DNA of 64,000 nucleotides from Paracidovorax cattleyae (GTDB lineage: Bacteria; Pseudomonadota; Gammaproteobacteria; Burkholderiales; Burkholderiaceae_C): positions 18,402 to 82,401 of the forward strand of contig NZ_FNJL01000026.1 of NCBI RefSeq assembly GCF_900104515.1. The letters are read 5' to 3'. Positions 1 through 8,889 of this stretch are shown piece after piece (the first letter of the stretch is position 1; each line of letters opens with the position of its first letter). A program made the translations under genes and the position numbers. The notes below the pieces were generated by a model, which worked only from the letters and a program-made list of their open reading frames with translations, had not been told where the DNA came from and did not search any database.

Positions 1-951
1 GCCTACCACGCGCAGCGCCTGGGCCTCGTGGCCGTGATCGTGATGCCGCGCTTCACGCCCGGCGTGAAGGTGGAGCGCACGCGCGGCTTCGGCGCCGAAG
101 TCGTGCTGCACGGAGACACCCTGGAGGAAGCACGCGCGCATGCCTATGTCCTGGCCGAGGAGCGGGGGCTCACTTTCGTGCATCCCTACGACGACGAGGC
201 TGTCGCCGCGGGCCAGGGCACGGTCGGCCTGGAGATGCTCCAGGCGGTGCCGGACCTGGACTGCCTGGCCATCGCCGTGGGCGGGGGCGGCCTCATCGCC
301 GGCATCGCCACCGCCGCCAGGGCCCTGAAACCGGGCATCGAGATCATCGGCGTGCAGACCTCGCGCTTTCCCGCCATGGTCAATGCGGTCAAGGGCACGC
401 GCCACCCGCAGGGCACTTCCACCATTGCCGAGGGGATCGCCGTGGGCACACCCGGCCAGATCACACGCGAGGTGATCGCGCGGCTGGTGGACGACCTGCT
501 GCTCGTGGACGAAGGCGACATCGAGCAGGCGGTGCTGATGCTGCTGGAAATCGAGAAGACCCTCGTCGAGGGCGCCGGAGCCGCCGGCCTGGCGGCACTG
601 CTGCGGCATCCGGAGCGCTTCCGGGGCAAGCGGGTGGGCCTGGTGCTGTGCGGCGGCAATATCGACCCCCTGCTGCTGGCGGCCATCATCGAGCGCGGCA
701 TGGTGCGCTCCGGGCGCCTGGCGCGCGTGAAGGTGAGCGCGCGCGACATCCCGGGCGTGCTCGCGCGCATCACCGCCACCGTGGCCGAGGCAGGCGCCAA
801 CATCGAGGAAGTCCACCACCAGCGCGCCTTCACCATGCTGGCCGCTCAGAACGTGGAGATCGAACTCGTGCTGCAGACGCGCGGCCGCGAGCATGTGCAG
901 CAGGTGCTGGCCTGCCTGCGTGCAGCGTCCATGGAAGCCGATCTCCTGTGA
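1..951 (+). CDS. ilvA: Threonine ammonia-lyase, 5' end outside window
   Basis: PLP-dependent deamination of threonine to 2-oxobutanoate and ammonia, in the cytoplasm. The frame is open from base 1, so the N-terminus with the PLP lysine is missing; 316 residues are visible. They include the Gly-rich phosphate-binding loop (AVGGGGLIAG, near nt 275-305) and the second catalytic-domain motif VLCGGNID near nt 643-665. From about nt 725 the C-terminus is a single ACT domain (VKVSARDIPGVLARI). One short ACT domain matches the roughly 400-residue TdcB-like form rather than the long two-ACT IlvA. Biosynthetic or catabolic role cannot be settled from sequence. It is followed by a 108-bp gap before opgD. 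Confidence 0.9.
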   Translation, partial: AYHAQRLGLVAVIVMPRFTPGVKVERTRGFGAEVVLHGDTLEEARAHAYVLAEERGLTFVHPYDDEAVAAGQGTVGLEMLQAVPDLDCLAIAVGGGGLIAGIATAARALKPGIEIIGVQTSRFPAMVNAVKGTRHPQGTSTIAEGIAVGTPGQITREVIARLVDDLLLVDEGDIEQAVLMLLEIEKTLVEGAGAAGLAALLRHPERFRGKRVGLVLCGGNIDPLLLAAIIERGMVRSGRLARVKVSARDIPGVLARITATVAEAGANIEEVHHQRAFTMLAAQNVEIELVLQTRGREHVQQVLACLRAASMEADLL

Positions 952-1059
952 TTCCTCGCCCCGCCGCGTTGTAGGACTGGAGCGGCTTTTGCGGGCAATG
1001 CCCACAGAGTCACACGGCGTTGCATCACCGCCGCGTCGTTTTCGGCACACTGCTGCCCC

Positions 1060-2664
1060 ATGCAGAAACCCCAACGACGCCATTTCCTCCGCACCCTCGG
1101 CCACGGCGCCGCGCTGGCCACCGCTGGAGGACTGGGCCTGAACTGGACCCAGGCCTTCGCCACCCTCAAGCCCCTGGGCGAGGCCCAGCCCTTCGATTTC
1201 GCGGCGCTCAAGGGCCAGGCACGCGCTCTCGCGGCCAAGGCCTACGAACCACCGAAGGACACCATCCCCCCCTCGGTATCCAAGCTCGACTGGGACCAGT
1301 ACCAGTCCATCCAGTTCCGCGGCGACCACGCCCTCTGGGCCGACGAGAAACTGCGCTTCCAGGCCAAGTTCTTCCACCTGGGCCTGTTCTTCAAGAAGCC
1401 GGTGCGCATGTTCGAACTGGCCGACGGCAAGGCCCAGGAACTGGCCTATGACCCCGAGATGTTCAACTACGGCAAGAGCGGTCTGAAGCCCGGCGACCTG
1501 CCGCCGGACCTGGGCTTCGCGGGCTTCCGCCTCAACTTCCACACCGACCCGGTGCGCGACGTGGCCGCCTTCCTGGGCGCCAGCTACTTCCGGGCCGTGG
1601 GCGGCGAATGGCAGTACGGCCTCTCCGCCCGGGGCCTGGCCATCGATACCGGCATGCAGCGCCCGGAGGAATTCCCGGACTTCACCGCCTTCTACCTGGA
1701 GCGCCCCGCGCCCGGCTCCAACACCGTCGTCGTGCTGGCCCTGCTGGATTCGCCCAGCATCGCCGGCGCCTACCGCTTCGCGATCACGCCGGGCGACACG
1801 CAGGTGATGGAGATCGATGCCGCCCTCTATCCGCGCAAGGCCATCGAGCGCCTGGGGATCGCGCCCTGCACCAGCATGTTCCAGCACGGCGAGAACGACC
1901 GCCGCATGGCCAACGACTGGCGCCCCGAGATTCACGACTCCGACGGCCTGCAGATGTGGCGAGGCAACGGCGAATGGGTCTGGCGGCCGCTCACCAATCC
2001 GCCGGCGCTGCAGTTCAACGCCTTCGCAGACCAGGGCCCGCGCGGCTTCGGCCTCGTGCAGCGCGACCGCAATTTCGACCACTACCAGGACGACGGCGTC
2101 TTCTACGAGCGCCGGCCCTCGCTCTGGGTGGAGCCGAAGTCCGACTGGGGCGCGGGCTCCGTCCAGCTCGTGGAGATCCCCACCATCGACGAGACCTTCG
2201 ACAACATCGTCGCCTTCTGGAACCCCGACCGCAAGCCGCAGCCCGGCGAGGAACTGCTGATCGGCTACCGCCTGTTCTGGGGCGCCCACCCGCCGGAGCA
2301 GTCCCCGCTGGCGCGCTGCGTGGCCACGTGGACGGGCCTGGGTGGCGTGGTCGGCCAGCCGCGCAAGTACTTCTCCTGGCGTTTCGCGGTCGATTTCGCC
2401 GGGGAGAACCTCGTGGCACTGGGCCGCGGCGCCAAGGTCGAGCCCGTGATCACCGCGAGCCGCGGCACGATCGAGATCACCTCCGCCCGGCCGCAGGACG
2501 CCATCCAGGGCTGGCGCGCCATGTTCGACATCAAGCCCGAGGACGACAGCACCGCGCCCATCACCATCCGCATGTTCCTGCGCGGCGAGAACGGCGCGCC
2601 GCTCACCGAGACATGGCTCTACCAGTGGGTGCCGCCCGCCCCGGCGGACCGGAAGCTGACCTGA
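1060..2664 (+). CDS. opgD: Periplasmic glucan biosynthesis protein OpgD (MdoD)
   Basis: A 534-residue protein of the OpgG/OpgD family, which shapes the backbone of osmoregulated periplasmic glucans. The N-terminus carries a twin-arginine export signal (QRRHFLRTLG at residues 5-14), then a hydrophobic Ala/Gly stretch and a likely cleavage site near TQAFA. Tat export is typical of OpgD and not of OpgG, which decides the paralogue. The length is close to E. coli OpgD. No opgH glycosyltransferase gene is adjacent, so the gene stands alone here. Osmoregulated glucans are linked to virulence in several plant-associated proteobacteria; that role here is inference. Confidence 0.92.
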   Translation: MQKPQRRHFLRTLGHGAALATAGGLGLNWTQAFATLKPLGEAQPFDFAALKGQARALAAKAYEPPKDTIPPSVSKLDWDQYQSIQFRGDHALWADEKLRFQAKFFHLGLFFKKPVRMFELADGKAQELAYDPEMFNYGKSGLKPGDLPPDLGFAGFRLNFHTDPVRDVAAFLGASYFRAVGGEWQYGLSARGLAIDTGMQRPEEFPDFTAFYLERPAPGSNTVVVLALLDSPSIAGAYRFAITPGDTQVMEIDAALYPRKAIERLGIAPCTSMFQHGENDRRMANDWRPEIHDSDGLQMWRGNGEWVWRPLTNPPALQFNAFADQGPRGFGLVQRDRNFDHYQDDGVFYERRPSLWVEPKSDWGAGSVQLVEIPTIDETFDNIVAFWNPDRKPQPGEELLIGYRLFWGAHPPEQSPLARCVATWTGLGGVVGQPRKYFSWRFAVDFAGENLVALGRGAKVEPVITASRGTIEITSARPQDAIQGWRAMFDIKPEDDSTAPITIRMFLRGENGAPLTETWLYQWVPPAPADRKLT

Positions 2665-2784
2665 GCCCGTGAACACGTGTTGCGTCAATACTGAGGTTTG
2701 TACCGAGGGCAAGGCGGGCCGGTTGCGGGAAAGCCGTGGCTAGAATGGTCCATCCCATCCGCAACCCCGCACAAGGAGACTGCC

Positions 2785-2937
2785 ATGGCCCATGACACCA
2801 CCACCACACCGCACGCCGGCGAGCAGCACGCACCCGACGGCGTGGAGGCCGTGGTGCCCTACATGCCCATCGTGCTGCCCATCGCGGGCGGCATCCTGAT
2901 GCTGCTGCTGGCGTTCATCGCCATCTACATGGCCTGA
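2785..2937 (+). CDS. Small single-pass membrane protein, 50 aa
   Basis: The ATG at 2785 has a good ribosome site (aaggag, about 8 bases upstream). The product has a polar Thr/His-rich N-terminus ([19 protein letters not shown]) and one C-terminal hydrophobic helix (about residues 30-50, [20 protein letters not shown]). That is a tail-anchored topology. The start at 2785 is preferred over upstream in-frame codons because of the ribosome site. A rho-independent terminator follows 26 bases after the stop, so the gene looks like a monocistronic unit. I do not recognise the family. Confidence 0.65.
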   Translation: MAHDTTTTPHAGEQHAPDGVEAVVPYMPIVLPIAGGILMLLLAFIAIYMA

Positions 2938-2962
2938 AATCCTCCCGACCGTCCGGCAGCCG

Positions 2963-2990
2963 GCCCCGCGCATGCGGGGCTTTTTCTTTC
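2963..2990 (+). terminator. Rho-independent terminator after the 50-aa gene
   Basis: Perfect 7-bp stem (gccccgc / gcggggc) with a GCAT loop at 2963-2980, followed directly by tttttcttt. It separates the small membrane protein gene from queC. Confidence 0.88.
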
Positions 2991-3023
2991 CGCTCCCCTC
3001 TTTTTTCCTCAAGGACCCATCCC

Positions 3024-3743
3024 ATGCGAGCCGGCCACGCCCTCGTCCTCTTCTCCGGTGGCCAGGACTCCACCACCTGCCTGGCCTGGGCGCTCGAGCG
3101 CTTCGAACGTGTGGAGACCATCGGCTTCGACTACGGCCAGCGCCACCATGTGGAGCTGGAGGCTCGCACCGCAGTGCTGGCCGCGCTGCGCGAGCATTTT
3201 CCGCAGTGGCGCGAACGGCTGGGCGAGGACCACATGGTCGACCTCGCCGTGCTCGGGCAGATCAGCGACACGGCGCTCACCCGCGACACCGCCATCCAGA
3301 TGACCGAGGCCGGCCTGCCCAACACCTTCGTGCCCGGCCGCAACCTGCTGTTCTTCCAGCTGGCCGCGGCCGTGGGCTGCCGGCGCGGCCTGCACACGCT
3401 CGTGGGCGGCATGTGCGAGACGGACTTCTCCGGCTACCCCGACTGCCGCGACGACACGCTCAAGGCCCTGCAGGTGGCGCTCTCGCTGGGCATGGGCCAG
3501 CGCTTCACGATCGATACGCCGCTCATGTGGATCGACAAGGCCGCCACCTGGGAAATGGCCCGCCAGCTCGGCGGCAACGACCTGGTGCGTATCATCGTCG
3601 AGGACACCCACACCTGCTACCACGGCGAGCGCGGCGCCCTGTACGCCTGGGGCCACGGTTGCGGCGAATGCCCGGCTTGCGAACTGCGGCGCGCCGGTTT
3701 CGAGCGCTGGACCGCTGGAGCCAACGCCCGACCATACGCATAA
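3024..3743 (+). CDS. queC: 7-cyano-7-deazaguanine synthase QueC
   Basis: Converts 7-carboxy-7-deazaguanine, ammonia and ATP to preQ0, a precursor of queuosine in tRNA. The N-terminal PP-loop ATP pyrophosphatase motif is clear ([14 protein letters not shown], residues 9-22), followed by [11 protein letters not shown]. The C-terminus holds the Cys residues that bind zinc in QueC ([12 protein letters not shown] near residues 212-223). The 239-residue length is normal. No queD, queE or queF lies next to it, so the rest of the pathway must be elsewhere. The start has only a weak upstream purine stretch but matches the family N-terminus. Confidence 0.95.
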   Translation: MRAGHALVLFSGGQDSTTCLAWALERFERVETIGFDYGQRHHVELEARTAVLAALREHFPQWRERLGEDHMVDLAVLGQISDTALTRDTAIQMTEAGLPNTFVPGRNLLFFQLAAAVGCRRGLHTLVGGMCETDFSGYPDCRDDTLKALQVALSLGMGQRFTIDTPLMWIDKAATWEMARQLGGNDLVRIIVEDTHTCYHGERGALYAWGHGCGECPACELRRAGFERWTAGANARPYA

Positions 3744-3746
3744 CCC

Positions 3747-3805
3747 CATGCATCTTTTGCATGAATTTCCCCCCTGTCTGACAGACAGGAGGGGGGTGGA
3801 TTCAT
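3747..3805. repeat. Two adjacent inverted repeats between queC and pckG
   Basis: A short hairpin (catgca, 5-base loop, tgcatg; 3747-3763) is followed by a longer imperfect inverted repeat from 3761 to 3805. Its arms run atgaat..cccccctgtctg against acagacagg.gggggg..attcat. The structure starts 4 bases after the queC stop. It has no U-tract, so it could be a weak or bidirectional terminator for queC or a protein-binding site in the long (263 bp) leader region of pckG. Function unknown. Confidence 0.45.
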
Positions 3806-4006
3806 AAAATCGTCATCCCAGCCGACCTGCGGATGACGGATCGCCACCAGTTGCGCCGCATCCTTCGCGCCCACCGCGCCGCCCTTCCGCCCGCCGACTG
3901 AGCCGCAAGACGTTTTTTCAAAGACAGCGCTCAGGAGCCAGCGCGGCATTGCCGCATCCCGGCCGCTTCCTTTGAAAAGACCGTTTTCAACTTCAGGAAG
4001 CCCGCG

Positions 4007-5869
4007 ATGAACGCACCCACCATGCAAGGCCTCGACCTCCAGGCCCCCGCATACGTCAAGAACGCCCGCCTGCTCGCCTGGGTGGCCGACATGGCCGCCC
4101 TCTGCAAGCCCGACCGCATCCACTGGTGCGACGGTTCGCAGGAAGAGTACGACCACCTCTGCCAGCAGCTGGTGGACACCGGCACCTTCAAGAAGCTCAA
4201 CCCCGCCAAGCGCCCCGGCAGCTACCTGGCCTGGTCCGATCCGTCGGACGTGGCCCGCGTGGAAGACCGCACCTACATCTGCTGCGAGAAGAAGGAAGAC
4301 GCCGGCCCGACCAACAACTGGATGGCCCCGGCCGAGATGCGCAGCACGCTGCAGCCCCTGTTCGACGGCTGCATGAAGGGCCGCACGATGTACGTCGTGC
4401 CGTTCAGCATGGGCCCGCTGGGCTCGCCCATCGCCCACATCGGCATCGAGCTCTCCGACAGCCCCTACGTGGCCGTCAACATGAAGATCATGACCCGCAT
4501 GGGCCGCGCCGTGTACGACGTGCTGGGCGTGCAAGGCGACTTCGTGCCCTGCGTGCACACCGTGGGCGCGCCGCTGCAGGCCGGCCAGCAGGATGTGTCC
4601 TGGCCCTGCAACAAGACCAAGTACATCGTGCACTACCCCGAGACGCGCGAGATCTGGTCGTACGGCTCCGGCTACGGCGGCAACGCGCTGCTGGGCAAGA
4701 AGTGCTTCGCGCTGCGCATCGCCTCCACGATGGGCCGCGACCAGGGCTGGCTGGCCGAGCACATGCTGATCCTGGGCGTGAGCAATCCCGAGGGCAAGAA
4801 GTACCACGTGGCCGCCGCCTTCCCGAGCGCCTGCGGCAAGACCAACTTTTCGATGCTGGTGCCACCGAAGGCCTTCGAAGGCTGGAAGGTCACCACCATC
4901 GGCGACGACATCGCCTGGATCAAGCCCCAGGCCGACGGCTCGCTGCGCGCCATCAACCCCGAGGCCGGCTACTTCGGCGTGGCCCCCGGCACCAACTACC
5001 ACACCAACCCCAACTGCATGGCCAGCCTGGACCGTGACGTGATCTTCACGAACGTCGCGCTGACCGACGACGGCGATGTGTGGTGGGAAGGCATGGAGAA
5101 GGATACCGGCAGGCTGCCGGACCACCTGATCGACTGGCAGGGCAAGGACTGGACGCCCCAGATCGCCAGGGAAACCGGCGCCAAGGCCGCCCACCCCAAT
5201 GCCCGCTTCACCGTGGCCGCCACCAACAACCCCGCACTGGACGAAGCCTGGGACGACCCCAAGGGCGTGAAGATCGATGCCTTCATCTTCGGCGGCCGCC
5301 GCTCCACCACCGTGCCGCTGGTGACCGAAGCCCGCGACTGGACCGAGGGCGTGTACATGGCCGCCACCATGGGCTCCGAGACCACCGCCGCCGCCTTCGG
5401 CGCGCAGGGCGTGGTGCGCCGCGACCCGTTCGCCATGCTGCCCTTCATGGGCTACAACATGAGCGACTACTTCCAGCACTGGCTGGATCTGGGCGAGAAG
5501 CTCGCTGCCTCCGGCGCCACGCTGCCGCGCATCTATACGACCAACTGGTTCCGCAAGGACGAGGCCGGCAAGTTCGTCTGGCCCGGCTACGGCGAGAACA
5601 TGCGCGTGCTCAAGTGGATGATCGACCGCATCGAAGGCCGCGCCACCGGCCGCGAGACCGCCTTCGGCGTGGCGCCGCAGTACGGCGAGATCAACTGGAC
5701 GGGCCTGGACTTCTCGGGCGAGCAGTTCGACACCGTGACCCGCATCGACCAGGCCGCCTGGGCGGACGAGCTGAAGCTGCACACCGCGCACTTCGACCAG
5801 CTGGCCTACCACCTGCCGGCGCAGATGCTCAAGACCAAGGCTGCGCTGGAAGAACGCCTGGGCGCCTGA
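4007..5869 (+). CDS. pckG: Phosphoenolpyruvate carboxykinase (GTP)
   Basis: Interconverts oxaloacetate and phosphoenolpyruvate using GTP, the first committed step of gluconeogenesis from organic acids. At 620 residues it has the length of the GTP-dependent family, not the roughly 540-residue ATP form. Visible family signatures are the kinase P-loop ([13 protein letters not shown], around residues 273-285), the following WIKP segment, and [12 protein letters not shown] near residue 430. The ATG at 4007 follows an aggaag ribosome site. The leader upstream is long (263 bp) and holds inverted repeats, which would suit regulation by carbon source, but no specific site is identified. A terminator follows. 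Confidence 0.96.
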   Translation: MNAPTMQGLDLQAPAYVKNARLLAWVADMAALCKPDRIHWCDGSQEEYDHLCQQLVDTGTFKKLNPAKRPGSYLAWSDPSDVARVEDRTYICCEKKEDAGPTNNWMAPAEMRSTLQPLFDGCMKGRTMYVVPFSMGPLGSPIAHIGIELSDSPYVAVNMKIMTRMGRAVYDVLGVQGDFVPCVHTVGAPLQAGQQDVSWPCNKTKYIVHYPETREIWSYGSGYGGNALLGKKCFALRIASTMGRDQGWLAEHMLILGVSNPEGKKYHVAAAFPSACGKTNFSMLVPPKAFEGWKVTTIGDDIAWIKPQADGSLRAINPEAGYFGVAPGTNYHTNPNCMASLDRDVIFTNVALTDDGDVWWEGMEKDTGRLPDHLIDWQGKDWTPQIARETGAKAAHPNARFTVAATNNPALDEAWDDPKGVKIDAFIFGGRRSTTVPLVTEARDWTEGVYMAATMGSETTAAAFGAQGVVRRDPFAMLPFMGYNMSDYFQHWLDLGEKLAASGATLPRIYTTNWFRKDEAGKFVWPGYGENMRVLKWMIDRIEGRATGRETAFGVAPQYGEINWTGLDFSGEQFDTVTRIDQAAWADELKLHTAHFDQLAYHLPAQMLKTKAALEERLGA

Positions 5870-5910
5870 CCCCGGACCACCCCGCCCGCCAGGGCGGGCA
5901 GCCCCCTGAA

Positions 5911-5945
5911 AGCCCCGCACCACGCCCGTGGCCGGGGCTTTTTGC
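5911..5945 (+). terminator. Rho-independent terminator after pckG
   Basis: The outer stem agcccc / ggggct closes an imperfect inner stem (ccac / gtgg) and is followed by ttttt at 5939-5943. It sits 40 bases after the pckG stop, in the space before the convergent LysR gene. Confidence 0.75.
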
Positions 5946-5954
5946 TGCGCGTCC

Positions 5955-6863
5955 CTACCCCAGCGGCCCGCGCGACCGCACTGCCTCGTCCAGCAGCCAG
6001 GCGCGGAAGGCCGCGAAGGCCGGCAGGTGCATGCGGTCGGGCCGGTAGCAGAGATAGTGGCCCTGCTCCACCGCCACCGGCTCGCCGCAGGGCACGCGGA
6101 GCGAGCCTTCTGCCAGCTCGTCCTCCACCAGGATGCGCGGCACCAGGGCCAGGCCCAGGCCGCTGCGCGCCGCCTGGACCAGCGCCGAGTACTGGGCGAA
6201 GCGCGGCCCGGCCGCCACCCAGCTCCCGGCCACGCCGTGCTGGCCCGCCCAGCGCGGCCAGGCGGTGGCCGCCTCCTCGTGGTGCAGCAGGGTGTGGCCC
6301 AGCAGGTCGGCGGGTGCGTGGATGCGGTGCGGCCCCTCCAGCAGCGCAGGCGAGGCGACGGGCACGAATTCGCGCCCGGCGAGGTATTCGGCCACCACGC
6401 CGGGCAGCTCGGCCGGGCTGTAGCGGATGGCGGCATCCACCTGCGGCGGCAGGCTTTCGGTGGGTGCAAGGTGCCGGCTGAAACCCAGCGTCACCTGCGG
6501 ATGGCGGCGGCTGAAGGCCGGCAGGCGCGGGATCAGCCAGCGCGTGAGGAAAGTGGGCACGCTCGCCAGCGTGACCACGCCCGCATCGCCGCCGCCCGCA
6601 CGCGCCTCGAAGCTCGCGGCCTCCAGCGCGCGCAGCGGCCCGGCGATCTTCTGCCAGTATGCACGCCCCTGCGGCGTGAGCTGCACGCCGCGCCCCTGCT
6701 TGCGCAGCAGCGGCACACCCAGGAAGGCCTCCAGCCCGGAGACCTGCTTGCTGACCGCGCTCACCGTAAGGCACAGCGTTTGCGCCGCGCGGGTCAGGCC
6801 CTCGTGCCGGACCACGGCATCGAAGGCCAGCAGTTCCTGGATGGTGGGGCAATCGCGCTTCAT
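5955..6863 (-). CDS. LysR-family transcriptional regulator
   Basis: 302 residues, cytoplasmic DNA-binding regulator. The N-terminal winged helix-turn-helix (residues about 5-65: LLAFDAVVRHEGLTRAAQTL, then SAVSKQVSGLE) resembles the GcvA/AmpR-like branch. The effector-binding domain follows from about residue 95. The ATG at 6863 is chosen because the HTH begins a few residues later; longer in-frame extensions lie in the divergent intergenic space. It is transcribed away from the ABC importer operon starting at 7027, so that operon is its likely target, and the substrate or a related metabolite its likely effector. This is inference from arrangement. Confidence 0.88.
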   Translation of the reverse strand: MKRDCPTIQELLAFDAVVRHEGLTRAAQTLCLTVSAVSKQVSGLEAFLGVPLLRKQGRGVQLTPQGRAYWQKIAGPLRALEAASFEARAGGGDAGVVTLASVPTFLTRWLIPRLPAFSRRHPQVTLGFSRHLAPTESLPPQVDAAIRYSPAELPGVVAEYLAGREFVPVASPALLEGPHRIHAPADLLGHTLLHHEEAATAWPRWAGQHGVAGSWVAAGPRFAQYSALVQAARSGLGLALVPRILVEDELAEGSLRVPCGEPVAVEQGHYLCYRPDRMHLPAFAAFRAWLLDEAVRSRGPLG

Positions 6864-7026
6864 GGGGCGAATGATACTTTCCAAAAGCTCAAACTTTGTC
6901 ACGGAAGCTTCACGCAAGCCCGCGCCACGATTTCTAGAATTCCGGCATATTCCCCGCCGCCCAGTCGTATCCGGAAAACATCCGGGCCATCCGTGCGGTC
7001 CTCCTTCCTGCACGAAAGCGGCGCCC

Positions 7027-7797
7027 TTGGTTCGCGGCATCACCCTCTTCTACGGTCTCTACCTGCTGCTGCCCATGGGCCTGCTGGTGCTCGGCAGCTT
7101 CGGCCAGGGCTGGACCAACACCCTGCTGCCCACCGGCACCACCGGCCGGTGGTATGCCGAGCTGTGGCAGGACCCGTCCTTCCGCAAGGCCTTCGGCAGC
7201 AGCCTGGTGGTGGCACTCTCGGCCTGCGCCATCGACGCGCTGCTGGCGCTGCCGCTGGCCTGTGCGCTCTACCACGGCGCGCGTCGCGGGGGCGGCATGG
7301 CAGCGCGGCTGGTGTCGGCCATGCCGGTGGCGGTGCCGGCCATCACGCTGGGCTTCGGCTACCTGCTGGTCTTCAACACCGACACCCTGCCCTGGCTGGG
7401 CAGCACGCCGCTGCTGGTGGCCGCCCACGCCATCGCCACCCTGCCCTACCTCACCAACACCCTGCTGACCGACCTGCGCCACCTGAGCCTGGAACGGCTG
7501 GAACAGGCCGCCGCCACCCTGGGCGCCAGCGAATGGCAGCGCTTCACGGGCATCGTGCTGCCCAGCCTGCGGCAGAGCCTGCTGTCGGGCCTGGTAATGG
7601 TCGCGGCGCTCTCGATCGGCGAATTCAACCTCTCCAACCTGCTGGCGGGCTTCCAGAACCGCACCTATCCGGTGGTGCTGCTGCAGGCCTTCTACGGCGC
7701 CACGGGCTTCGCCTGCGCCGCCACCGTGGTGCTGCTGCTGCTCGCGGGCATCGCTGCGCTGCTGTCCTCCACCGTTTTCCGCAAGCCGTCCCCATGA
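7027..7797 (+). CDS. ABC transporter inner-membrane permease
   Basis: Permease of a PotB/PotC- or FbpB-like importer. About six hydrophobic helices are visible, and the EAA-type loop (EQAAATLGASEWQRFTGIVLP) contacts the ATPase. No ATG lies at a sensible place; the TTG at 7027 gives an N-terminus (LVRGITLFYGLYLLLPMGLL) that leads straight into the first membrane helix, so the start is tentative. The stop overlaps the ATPase start (ATGA at 7794). It is the first gene of a four-gene operon divergent from the LysR gene. The substrate cannot be named. Confidence 0.83.
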   Translation: MVRGITLFYGLYLLLPMGLLVLGSFGQGWTNTLLPTGTTGRWYAELWQDPSFRKAFGSSLVVALSACAIDALLALPLACALYHGARRGGGMAARLVSAMPVAVPAITLGFGYLLVFNTDTLPWLGSTPLLVAAHAIATLPYLTNTLLTDLRHLSLERLEQAAATLGASEWQRFTGIVLPSLRQSLLSGLVMVAALSIGEFNLSNLLAGFQNRTYPVVLLQAFYGATGFACAATVVLLLLAGIAALLSSTVFRKPSP

Positions 7798-8822
7798 GCC
7801 TCGTTTTCGATCAGGTCAGCTACCGCTATCCCGGCACCACGCAGGGGCTGCACGCGGTGTCGTTCGATGTCGCCGCCGGCGAGCTGGTGGCCGTCATCGG
7901 GCCCAGCGGCTCGGGCAAGTCCACCCTGCTCAAACTGGTGGCGGGGCTGGAGACGGGACATGCCGGCCGCATCGTGCTGGGCGGGCAGGACATGGCGGGC
8001 ACGTCCGTCCACCAGCGCGGCATCGGCATGGTGTTCCAGAGCTATGCCCTCTTTCCGCACCTGAGCGTGCAGGACAACGTGGCCTACGGCCTCACGCTGC
8101 GCAAGGTGCCCGCGGCCGAACGGCGCCGCCGCGCGCTGGAATTGCTGGAGGTGGTGGGCCTGGCCGGGCACGCCCAGCGCGCCGTCACGCAGCTGTCGGG
8201 CGGACAGCAGCAGCGCGTGGCGCTGGCGCGGGCCCTGGCCATCGACCCGCGCGCGCTGCTGCTCGATGAACCCCTCTCCGCCCTGGACGCCAGCGTGCGC
8301 GGCCACCTGCGCGACCAGATCCGCAGCCTGCAGCAGCGCTTCGGCGCCACCACGCTGCTGGTCACGCACGACCAGGAAGAGGCCCTGGCCATGGCCGACC
8401 GCGTGGCGGTGCTCAAGGACGGCCGCCTGCTGCAGATGGCCGCACCCCGCGCGCTGTACGAACGGCCGGCCTGCCGCGCGGTGGCCGAATTCGTGGGCCT
8501 TTCCACCCTGCTTCCCGCCCGCGTGAACGCCGAAGGCCGCGTGGACACGGGCTTTGCCGAACTGGCCGTGTCCACCGCCGGCCGCACCGTCGGCCAGGCC
8601 GTGCATGTGCTGGTGCGCCCCGAACACGTGCAGGCCGATCCGCCTGCCGGCGCCCCCAACCGCCTGGCCGGCCAGGCCGGCGCGCAGCGCTACCTGGGTG
8701 CGGTCACCCGCTACGACTTCGCCGTGGCCGGCGCACCCTGCCCCCTGCTGTGCGAAGGCGCAAGGCCAGCCCGCGAGGCCGTCGCCATCGCGCCCGAGCA
8801 CCTGCAGCTGCTGGACGAGTGA
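7794..8822 (+). CDS. ABC transporter ATP-binding protein
   Basis: 342-residue ATPase of the PotA/FbpC/ThiQ group. In order it has Walker A (GPSGSGKST, about residues 36-44), the Q-loop (VFQSYALFPHLS), the LSGGQQQRVALARAL signature, Walker B (LLLDEPLSALD) and the switch histidine (LVTHDQEEA). A C-terminal TOBE-like domain (about residues 240-340, with VLVRPEHV) suggests regulatory or substrate-specific contacts. It is translationally coupled to the upstream permease by an ATGA overlap and precedes the binding protein gene by 67 bases. Confidence 0.93.
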   Translation: MSLVFDQVSYRYPGTTQGLHAVSFDVAAGELVAVIGPSGSGKSTLLKLVAGLETGHAGRIVLGGQDMAGTSVHQRGIGMVFQSYALFPHLSVQDNVAYGLTLRKVPAAERRRRALELLEVVGLAGHAQRAVTQLSGGQQQRVALARALAIDPRALLLDEPLSALDASVRGHLRDQIRSLQQRFGATTLLVTHDQEEALAMADRVAVLKDGRLLQMAAPRALYERPACRAVAEFVGLSTLLPARVNAEGRVDTGFAELAVSTAGRTVGQAVHVLVRPEHVQADPPAGAPNRLAGQAGAQRYLGAVTRYDFAVAGAPCPLLCEGARPAREAVAIAPEHLQLLDE

Positions 8823-8889
8823 CCGGCTCCCGCCTTCCGCTGCCTTGCTTTCATTCATCCGCCTTCTCCCTTCCTCCAGGAGCCTTTCC

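Noticed and set aside
3617..6469. A 950-codon open frame on the minus strand across queC and pckG
   Set aside because: It is antisense to two well-identified genes, is His/Gly/Ala-rich with no domain, and is what GC-rich codon bias produces in the opposite frame.
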